Shown here: piece after piece, positions 1-4,721 of the stretch
Position numbering within the stretch: position 1 is the first letter of the stretch
Layout: each line of letters opens with the position of its first letter
DNA from: Candidatus Methanocorpusculum equi
GTDB taxonomy: Archaea > Halobacteriota > Methanomicrobia > Methanomicrobiales > Methanocorpusculaceae
Length of the DNA stretch: 9,846 nt
Direction of reading: 5' to 3'
Assembly (NCBI GenBank): GCA_018065685.1
Contig: JAGHSU010000081.1
Coordinates: forward strand, 1 to 9,846
Program-made: the position numbers and the translations under genes
The notes under the pieces: generated by a model
The model's input: the letters and a program-made list of their open reading frames with translations, nothing else
Database searches by the model: none
What the model was told of the DNA's origin: nothing

Positions 1-52
1 CCCCCAATACCCGTGCCTCCCCCCTTCAATAGTAAATAACCTGAAAATGAGA

Positions 53-359
53 TTAAATCGGATAAATACTCCCCCTACGGAAGATAAAGAGAACAGAAAA
101 TCCTGTAGACACAAGCATCACAAGCCCCTGCCCAATAACGGGCTTACCGGATTTTACCAGCCAATACACACCTTATCACCCCAAACACCCGCAGATTACT
201 GACGAAAACATCCGGAGACAGAAAGACACAGGGTTTTTTCCCGAATACTGCAGACGGAAAGAAAACAGCGCCAAAAACAGACTGAACAGTACAAATAATT
301 CCAAATCCACCTGCAAGTACAGTTGAAATTACCAATATCACACAACAAATAAACCACAT
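53..359 (-). pseudogene. small membrane protein gene, apparently frameshifted
   Basis: I do not recognise the family. Reading down from the ATG at 359, the first frame encodes a hydrophobic N-terminus (about residues 3-25, beginning MWFICCVILVISTV), then a loop with SPDVFVSNLRVFG, and stops at 144-146. One base later in frame, a second reading frame takes over from 172 to the stop at 53-55 and encodes VYWLVKSGKPVIGQG followed by a strongly hydrophobic segment and an Arg-Arg pair. Removing one A at 173-174 joins the two into a 101-residue protein with two clear and one likely membrane segments (roughly 3-25, 52-68, 73-94). A T-rich stretch at 381-389 lies about 26 bases ahead of the ATG and could be a weak box A. 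The join is inferred from coherent membrane-protein character on both sides, not from homology; the unshifted 71-residue product is the alternative. Confidence 0.4.
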
Positions 360-459
360 AATGCTATACAAAAAGCATTGAAAAAATAACCGGAAAACAG
401 ACACATTTTTCGGGAACACACTGGTATGCAGCACAGGAGAAGGTCTGCAGTATGTGGAA

Positions 460-479
460 GGGAGGGGAGAGGGGAGGGG
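460..479 (+). other. G-quadruplex-like tract
   Basis: Four runs of three or four G (460-462, 464-467, 471-474, 476-479) are separated by loops of 1, 3 and 1 bases, all A or AGA. This meets the usual G3+N1-7 pattern on the plus strand; the minus strand is correspondingly C-rich. It lies between the terminator of the 538-783 gene and the promoter region of the small membrane gene. Whether it folds is not known. Confidence 0.5.
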
Positions 480-500
480 AGAAGCACACATAAAAGAACA

Positions 501-525
501 CCGGGCCGCACCCGGCCAAAAAAAA
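501..525 (-). terminator. oligo-T terminator plus GC hairpin
   Basis: Read on the minus strand, eight T (525-518) begin 12 bases after the stop of the 538-783 gene, which fits archaeal oligo-T termination. Next comes a five-base-pair GC stem, 501-505 paired with 511-515 around the loop CCGCA. The hairpin lies after the T-tract, the reverse of a bacterial intrinsic terminator. Confidence 0.55.
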
Positions 526-537
526 GAGTAACGGAAT

Positions 538-783
538 TTAGAAAAATGCGTTCACGGAGATGTCAGCATGATACTGCTGTTCAAGACTCCGGATCTTCTT
601 TAATGCCTGACTACTGCTCAGGACCTCGGATGCTAAGTCAGACTTGTAGATAACATCACCTGTCACAGAATCATACGCGAACATATCAGTTACTGCTGCA
701 CCATCTATCTCATAATCAGCATAAATCAGACCATATTCACGAAAATCATATTTTGTCAGTTCAAATGCATTCAAAGCAGCCAT
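538..783 (-). CDS. orphan small protein, 81 residues, function unknown
   Basis: I do not recognise this protein. It is predicted soluble and somewhat acidic, starts MAALNAFELTKYDF, has a Tyr/Asp-rich first half (EYGLIYADYEID, MFAYDSVTGDVIY) that looks like beta strands, and a helical second half (SSSQALKKIRSLEQQYHAD) ending in Phe-Phe. It has no signal peptide and no cysteines. The ATG at 783 is the first possible ATG: an in-frame TAA lies a few codons upstream. A box A (minus-strand TTTATATC, 806-813) is centred about 26.5 bases ahead of the ATG and no Shine-Dalgarno is visible, so the mRNA is probably leaderless. An oligo-T terminator follows closely. Having its own promoter and terminator supports a real monocistronic gene; plain amino-acid composition supports coding. 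Confidence 0.65.
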   Translation of the reverse strand: MAALNAFELTKYDFREYGLIYADYEIDGAAVTDMFAYDSVTGDVIYKSDLASEVLSSSQALKKIRSLEQQYHADISVNAFF

Positions 784-805
784 ACCTACATATTAGGAAG
801 CACCG

Positions 806-813
806 GATATAAA
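806..813 (-). promoter_or_regulatory. box A promoter of the 81-residue gene
   Basis: The minus strand reads TTTATATC, centred about 26.5 bases ahead of the ATG at 783. That is the usual archaeal box A to transcription-start distance, so transcription should begin at or next to the start codon. Confidence 0.6.
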
Positions 814-831
814 CATGTCACCCGGTAATAT

Positions 832-852
832 GCCCCGGGGATTCTCCGGGGC
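832..852 (-). terminator. GC hairpin after radical SAM gene
   Basis: GCCCCGG (832-838) and CCGGGGC (846-852) form a perfect seven-base-pair stem with a seven-base loop, starting four bases after the radical SAM stop codon on the minus strand. No long T-tract follows, so it may be a 3'-end stabilising structure rather than a true terminator. The box A of the next gene lies about 20 bases further on. Confidence 0.45.
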
Positions 853-856
853 TCCG

Positions 857-1963
857 TCAGTCAAACCGCTTGGGATGCCAGTAACCGGTGACCTGACCGT
901 GAAGGGCAAGACGCCCGAGTTCACGGTCCACCTCAGGCAGAACCTCCCTTGGAACTGCATCAGAAAGCGGCGTTCCCGCAAGCGGAGAAAAGTAATGCAC
1001 ATGGACCTTCCCGAACCGTGAAACCTCTTTTACAAAAGCAAGTGTTGCCTCCTCATCCTCATCCGTCTCGAAAGGAAAACCAAAGATTACATCAACCACA
1101 GGACGGAGATGAAAATCCCTGCAGATATCCAGTGCATCCCACACCGCAGATACAGTGTGTCCGCGGCGAAGTTTTGAAAGAACCGCATCAGATGCCGACT
1201 GGGCACCAAAATGCAGATTTTTATTTGCGCAATACTGTACAACCAGCTCCGCAGTACCCGCCGTTACAAACTCCGGCCGGACCTCTGAAGGAAATGTTCC
1301 AAGGTAGACTGCATTATCTGGCAGCGAGCGCAAAAGCCGTTCAAGCTTATCACAGTCCGGATGCAGCCCGTCTGATGAACCGTATGCAAACGCATTCGGC
1401 GTAACAAACCTGGCATCATGATACCGCTTTGCGAGAGATACCACAGACTCCCTGCTTCTGTGGCGCATACAGTGCCCGTGAAGACGCGGCGTCTGACAGT
1501 AGCCGCAGTTGTGCGGACAGCCGCGGGAGAGTTCAATATATCCTTTCATCTGCGAAAACGACGGAAATGCATCGAGGCGCACCATGTAACCCGGCTGCTG
1601 ATACCCGGAAGCTGAAGCAACACCCGGAATCTTTGAGGTGTCAGCACCATTAGTAAGAGCATCAAGGAGAAGTGGGAGAGCACGTTCCCCTTCACCTACC
1701 ACCACATAGTCTGCATCACATAAAACCTCCTGATACAGGGCAGACGGATGCGGACCGCCGGCGATGACAACTGCATCAAGGGACCTCATCTCCTCCGCGT
1801 ACACATCATAATTCAGACTGTTTAAACTGTAGCAGACAACATCGGCGTTTTGTATCTCCTTTTCATCCGCAGGATCGAGCAGGTACCCTGCGGTTTCACA
1901 GGCGGCATAAAGAGCCGCATAGGAGTTTCGCGATGAACTGATGTAGCGCCAGACGATTTTCAT
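857..1963 (-). CDS. B12-binding-domain radical SAM protein, MJ_1487-like
   Basis: This 368-residue protein is a radical SAM enzyme of unknown substrate, resembling the archaeal 'B12-binding domain/radical SAM domain, MJ_1487' group (recognised by motif, not by search). Residues 1-140 form a Rossmann-like B12-binding-type domain with GGPHPSA (69-75) and VVVGEGE (87-93), but no DxHxxG cobalamin-ligand motif is visible. The iron-sulfur cluster motif CPHNCGYC gives Cys149, Cys153 and Cys156. Later radical SAM barrel signatures are GAQSASDAVLSKLRRGHT (253-270), DVIFGFPFET (291-300) and YFSPLAGTPLSDAV (324-337), the arrangement seen in MiaB-like proteins; no TRAM domain follows. I chose the ATG at 1963: longer readings add 20 residues that overlap the upstream gene. 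It starts 7 bases after the DUF126 stop and is presumably cotranscribed with it. Substrate cannot be told from sequence. Confidence 0.85.
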   Translation of the reverse strand: MKIVWRYISSSRNSYAALYAACETAGYLLDPADEKEIQNADVVCYSLNSLNYDVYAEEMRSLDAVVIAGGPHPSALYQEVLCDADYVVVGEGERALPLLLDALTNGADTSKIPGVASASGYQQPGYMVRLDAFPSFSQMKGYIELSRGCPHNCGYCQTPRLHGHCMRHRSRESVVSLAKRYHDARFVTPNAFAYGSSDGLHPDCDKLERLLRSLPDNAVYLGTFPSEVRPEFVTAGTAELVVQYCANKNLHFGAQSASDAVLSKLRRGHTVSAVWDALDICRDFHLRPVVDVIFGFPFETDEDEEATLAFVKEVSRFGKVHVHYFSPLAGTPLSDAVPREVLPEVDRELGRLALHGQVTGYWHPKRFD

Positions 1964-1970
1964 GGATTTG

Positions 1971-2381
1971 TTACGGACCCGGAGCCGGAGCGGAGGTATA
2001 TTCAACAGTCCCCTCTGTACCATTTACCGTGACCTGTATCCCGTCTTCCGGGAGGACGCCATCTATCATATCAACAGCCGGAATCCCTGCTATAATGGCA
2101 CCCACAGCTACGATGGTTTCACACTGTTTTACAATGAAGGCAGCAGGGGCTGCACCGTTTTTCTTCAGAGCATAAATGACATATGAGCCGACTGTTGATC
2201 CTTTCCCGCAGGGGAACGAGAGAATCTTTCCTGCGATCGATTTTCCGCAGAGCGGGTGATTCGTATCAATAATTACTCCGGTCTTTGCATCGACCTGCCC
2301 CAGAAAGGAGATTGGAACATCGGTGGAGAGAAGAGGTGCTGTCGCCCCTCCTTTTGAAATACTTCTTCCGGACAATAACAT
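1971..2381 (-). CDS. phosphomevalonate dehydratase small subunit (DUF126)
   Basis: This 136-residue protein matches the DUF126 / aconitase X swivel-domain family, the small subunit of archaeal phosphomevalonate dehydratase. With the large aconitase-X subunit it dehydrates 5-phosphomevalonate to trans-anhydromevalonate 5-phosphate in the modified mevalonate pathway to archaeal lipids. Visible signatures are LLSGRSISKGGATAPLL (2-18), FLGQVDAKTGVIID (26-39), NHPLCGKSIAGKIL (41-54) and PCGKGSTVGSYV (57-68), where Ser62 is the conserved serine of the family, then AAFIVKQCETIVAVGAIIAGIP. A TTG at 2402 would add 7 residues, but the ATG at 2381 starts exactly where the family begins and lies about 26.5 bases from a box A, so a leaderless start is preferred. 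The large subunit is not in this window. A radical SAM gene follows 7 bases downstream. Confidence 0.85.
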   Translation of the reverse strand: MLLSGRSISKGGATAPLLSTDVPISFLGQVDAKTGVIIDTNHPLCGKSIAGKILSFPCGKGSTVGSYVIYALKKNGAAPAAFIVKQCETIVAVGAIIAGIPAVDMIDGVLPEDGIQVTVNGTEGTVEYTSAPAPGP

Positions 2382-2403
2382 GTATACTAATTGAGCGGAC
2401 AAA

Positions 2404-2412
2404 CTTTAATAC
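2404..2412. promoter_or_regulatory. shared bidirectional box A
   Basis: The quasi-palindrome ACTTTAATACT reads TTTAATA on the plus strand and TATTAAA on the minus strand, with its centre near 2407.5. That centre is 27.5 bases from the plus ATG (2435) and 26.5 from the minus ATG (2381), right for leaderless initiation both ways. Each side carries an A-rich purine stretch that could be the TFB-recognition element: ACAAAC for plus transcription and GTGAAAG for minus. Confidence 0.6.
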
Positions 2413-2434
2413 TTTCACATACATACTAGATAGT

Positions 2435-3058
2435 ATGCTTGATGAACACCTCTACTCCCTCTCGGTCAACGGACGGATTCTGACCTCCGTTCTGATGCTG
2501 AAAGGGGCAGAAACCGCGTATGCATACGGCTACCTGAAAACAGAAGAGATTCTGCAGCCCGAAGAGATTGAATCCGTTATGGTTGACGACCCGGATATAA
2601 GTGTATTAACCCGCGACACCCGGCAGGTCCTTCTGCCGAAGAAGACCGTCGTCTCCGGCTGCGGCGGGACTGCATCCTATCTGGATGTGGCAAAGCTTCC
2701 GGCACTTGACCATCCGGTAAATCCGGCGGATGCGTCTCTAAAGGGATTCTCTTTTCCCCCGGGCGTCATCAGCGAGGGGGGATTTTCCGCGGCAGTCCTT
2801 ACCGGAACCGCCCGCTTTCCGGCAGATGATACGGGACTTTCCCAGGCAGCAGACAAAGCAATAGGCGCTTCCCTGATGAAAAAAGCAGACCTATCCTCCG
2901 CGATTCTGGTAATCTCCAGCAAAACATCCGCGGATATCGTCAGAAAAGCCCTTTTTGCCGGGATTCCCGCAGTCGTTTCAAAGTATCCGGCAACAACACT
3001 TGCAAAATCGACGGCGGATGCCGGACACCTGACGGTTATCTGCGAGCCATCCCTATAG
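2435..3058 (+). CDS. divergent FdhD-like sulfurtransferase homologue
   Basis: This 207-residue protein resembles FdhD, which passes sulfur from a cysteine desulfurase to the bis-MGD cofactor of formate dehydrogenase. Family-like parts are SVNGRILTSVL (10-20), the helix LKTEEILQPEEIESV, VVSGCGGTASYLD (72-84), EGGFSAAVLTGTA (114-126), DKAIGASLMKK (140-150) and the C-terminal ISSKTSADIVRKALFAGIPA (160-179). It departs from the usual pattern: the CGxC loop keeps Cys76 but has Thr in place of the second Cys, TGGxH has become EGGFS, and the GRHNA stretch has become GLSQA (134-138). The N-terminus is also short. I start at the ATG at 2435, because a longer frame back to 2285 overlaps the divergent gene and has no FdhD-like content. 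Box A spacing indicates a leaderless mRNA. It may be a paralogue with altered chemistry; no formate dehydrogenase gene is in the window. Confidence 0.75.
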   Translation: MLDEHLYSLSVNGRILTSVLMLKGAETAYAYGYLKTEEILQPEEIESVMVDDPDISVLTRDTRQVLLPKKTVVSGCGGTASYLDVAKLPALDHPVNPADASLKGFSFPPGVISEGGFSAAVLTGTARFPADDTGLSQAADKAIGASLMKKADLSSAILVISSKTSADIVRKALFAGIPAVVSKYPATTLAKSTADAGHLTVICEPSL

Positions 3059-3075
3059 ATACTACCAAAACATTC

Positions 3076-3082
3076 TTTTTTT
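3076..3082 (+). terminator. oligo-T terminator of FdhD-like gene
   Basis: Seven consecutive T lie 18 bases after the stop codon, with no strong hairpin ahead, as is usual for archaeal termination. Confidence 0.5.
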
Positions 3083-3086
3083 CATC

Positions 3087-3095
3087 TAATATATA
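3087..3095 (+). promoter_or_regulatory. box A of the gat operon
   Basis: TAATATATA is the best TATA element upstream of gatC. Its centre predicts transcription starting near 3118, giving a leader of about 40 bases before gatC that includes a GAGGAG site and a Met-Asn-stop mini-ORF. A weaker alternative, TTTATC around 3112-3117, would start transcription near 3141. Confidence 0.5.
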
Positions 3096-3140
3096 CGTTC
3101 AAGCCGTCAGGTTTATCTCTGAGTGAGGAGAGACATATAG

Positions 3141-3149
3141 ATGAATTAA
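3141..3149 (+). other. minimal leader ORF Met-Asn-stop
   Basis: ATG AAT TAA, in the same frame as gatC, follows a GAGGAG ribosome site (3125-3130) with 10 bases between. GatC's own ATG (3159) comes nine bases after the TAA and has no ribosome site of its own at normal distance, so it may depend on reinitiation after the mini-ORF. Could be chance. Confidence 0.35.
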
Positions 3150-3158
3150 CGACCAGAT

Positions 3159-3427
3159 ATGATAACAGAAGAAGAAGTCAGACACATATCAGCCCTTGCT
3201 GACATTACGGTCCCGGAAAGTGAACTCAAATCATTTACCGAATCGTTCAATGCCATCCTCGGGTACTTTGATATACTAGACACACTTGAGATTGAAGGAA
3301 AACCCGAGCGCAGGCTTGTCAATGTTTTCCGTAAGATGAACCGACAGAATCCCTGTCACAGGAAGATGCGCTCAAAAACAGCCATGAACCCGAAGACGGA
3401 TACATCCGTGCCCCGAAGGTGATCTGA
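3159..3427 (+). CDS. gatC: GatC, amidotransferase subunit C, with one-base frameshift
   Basis: GatC is the small subunit that stabilises GatA-GatB in the enzyme turning Asp-tRNA(Asn) or Glu-tRNA(Gln) into Asn- or Gln-tRNA. The start MITEEEVRHISALADI and FTESFNAILGYFDIL (26-40) are typical GatC, through LVNVFR (residues 53-58, ending at 3332). After that the original frame runs into basic, unrelated residues and stops at 3420-3422. Skipping the two bases 3333-3334 opens a frame reading DEPTESLSQEDALKN and EPEDGYIRAPKVI, the classic GatC C-terminus, to a stop at 3425-3427. The normal gene would be about 89 residues with one more base there, for example AAA for AA. The corrected stop is one base before the gatA ATG, as expected in a tight operon. 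It is either a true mutation, a sequencing error, or (less likely) recoding, since no good slippery site is seen. Confidence 0.85.
3418..3423 (+). promoter_or_regulatory. strong ribosome site of gatA
   Basis: GGTGAT, complementary to the usual archaeal 16S 3' end, lies five bases before the gatA ATG at 3429, inside the last codons of gatC. It confirms the gatA start. Confidence 0.65.
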
Positions 3428-3428
3428 A

Positions 3429-4721
3429 ATGGAAGACGCATATCATGCATTTCTGACTCAGACGGAACTTCCGCAGGAGGCGGGAACCGAGGGAGGAATC
3501 CTTTCAGGCATCCGTGTTGCGGTAAAGGATAATATCTCAACAAAAGGGATTGAAACAACCTGCGCCTCAAAGATTCTGAAGCAGTACATCCCGCCGTATG
3601 ATGCGACAGCTGTTGCAAAGCTTAAGGCGGCAGGAGCAGTTATTGCCGGAAAAACCAATATGGATGAGTTCGGTATGGGTTCTACGACCGAAAACTCGGC
3701 ATTCGGCCCTGCCTTAAACCCGAAGGATATCACCCGTGCAACAGGCGGGTCATCCGGCGGGTCTGCAGCAGCAGTTGCCGGAGGGCTTGTTCCGATGGCT
3801 CTCGGGTCCGATACGGGAGGTTCCATCCGCTGTCCTGCCGCATGGTGCGGGATTGTCGGCTTAAAACCATCCTACGGCAGAGTGAGCCGGTTCGGACTGA
3901 TTGCCTATGCAAACTCATTTGAGCAGATTGGTCCGATGGCAGCAAATGTCTCCGACTGCGCAAAGCTTTTCTCCGTCATCGCAGGCGGAGACAGAAAGGA
4001 TTCCACCTCGGTGGACAAGCCGTATGATTTTGCAGGACTTAAACCGGAGATTAAAGGTAAAGTCATCGGTGTTCCGAAAGAGTACTTCGCAGAGGGTGTC
4101 GACCCGGAGGTCGGGGAGACGGTAAAAGCAGCTATCTCCCGCCTTGAGTCGCTTGGTGCTGTCATCAAAGATGTGTCAATTCCTTCCATGAAGTATGCGC
4201 TTGCCGCATACTATGTGACCTGTACCTGTGAGGCATCCTCGAATCTGGACAGATTTGACGGTGTCAGATACGGTGAAATTGCCCCCGAGATGAACCTTCC
4301 CTGGCACGATGCCTACACAAAGGTCAGAACCGCAGGATTCGGACCTGAGGTCAGACGCAGAATCATCCTCGGGACATTTGCGCTTTCCGCCGGATACTAT
4401 GGAAAATACTATGTGAAAGCACGGTACGCACGGCAGAAGATAGCAAAAGAGTTTGCAGAGGTCTTAACCGGCTGCGACATGCTCGCAGGACCTACGATGC
4501 CCAACACTGCGCCAAAACTCGGCGAGCTGATGAAAACCCCGCTTGAGATGTATCAGGCAGATATTTTAACCGTTCCGGCAAATATCGCAGGAATTCCTGC
4601 CATATCTGTCCCCTGCGGCACGGTCCGCGGACTTCCTGCAGGACTGCAGCTGATGGGCAGAATGTATGACGAGGAGACGATTTTAAACGCAGCTCTCGCA
4701 TTTGAGGAGGCGAACAGATGA
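3429..4721 (+). CDS. gatA: GatA, amidotransferase catalytic subunit
   Basis: GatA is the glutaminase subunit of GatCAB: it frees ammonia from glutamine and channels it to GatB, where tRNA-bound Asp or Glu is amidated. The 430 residues carry the amidase signature with the Ser-cisSer-Lys triad: Lys33 in AVKDN, Ser108 in GGSSGGS (106-112) and Ser132 in SDTGGSIR (127-134). The spacings of 75 and 24 residues are those of bacterial GatA. GKTNMDEFGMGSTTENSAFG (74-93) and VGLKPSYGRVSRFGL (143-157) are also characteristic. It is shorter at the N-terminus than the roughly 485-residue bacterial enzymes, as is normal for archaea. It begins one base after the corrected gatC stop and its TGA overlaps the gatB ATG by four bases, so translation is probably coupled. 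Confidence 0.96.
   Translation: MEDAYHAFLTQTELPQEAGTEGGILSGIRVAVKDNISTKGIETTCASKILKQYIPPYDATAVAKLKAAGAVIAGKTNMDEFGMGSTTENSAFGPALNPKDITRATGGSSGGSAAAVAGGLVPMALGSDTGGSIRCPAAWCGIVGLKPSYGRVSRFGLIAYANSFEQIGPMAANVSDCAKLFSVIAGGDRKDSTSVDKPYDFAGLKPEIKGKVIGVPKEYFAEGVDPEVGETVKAAISRLESLGAVIKDVSIPSMKYALAAYYVTCTCEASSNLDRFDGVRYGEIAPEMNLPWHDAYTKVRTAGFGPEVRRRIILGTFALSAGYYGKYYVKARYARQKIAKEFAEVLTGCDMLAGPTMPNTAPKLGELMKTPLEMYQADILTVPANIAGIPAISVPCGTVRGLPAGLQLMGRMYDEETILNAALAFEEANR
4704..4710 (+). promoter_or_regulatory. ribosome site of gatB
   Basis: GAGGAGG ends seven bases before the gatB ATG (4718), within the last codons of gatA, and fixes the overlapping ATGA start. Confidence 0.65.

Noticed and set aside
144..491. 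115-residue open frame with full upstream extension
   Set aside because: Residues before the MWF methionine are the antisense of the G-rich tract and look like low-complexity noise; only the part from 359 downward was kept, as part of a frameshifted gene.
949..1404. 151-residue plus-strand open frame opposite the radical SAM gene
   Set aside because: It is a shadow of the well-supported minus-strand gene and has no recognisable domain.
2382..2402. TTG start adding seven residues to DUF126
   Set aside because: The ATG at 2381 matches the family start and has the leaderless box A spacing; the TTG would fall between box A and the predicted transcription start.
2285..2434. 50-residue N-terminal extension of the FdhD-like protein
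   Set aside because: It overlaps the divergent DUF126 gene, contains the shared promoter, and has no FdhD-like sequence.
3325..3340. Programmed -1 frameshifting in gatC
   Set aside because: No slippery heptamer is present, and the -1 frame carries a TAA directly before the junction; a plain indel is simpler.
3335..3422. Frame-0 tail of GatC as the true C-terminus
   Set aside because: It is basic and unlike GatC, whereas the neighbouring frame gives the recognisable GatC ending and the expected one-base gap to gatA.
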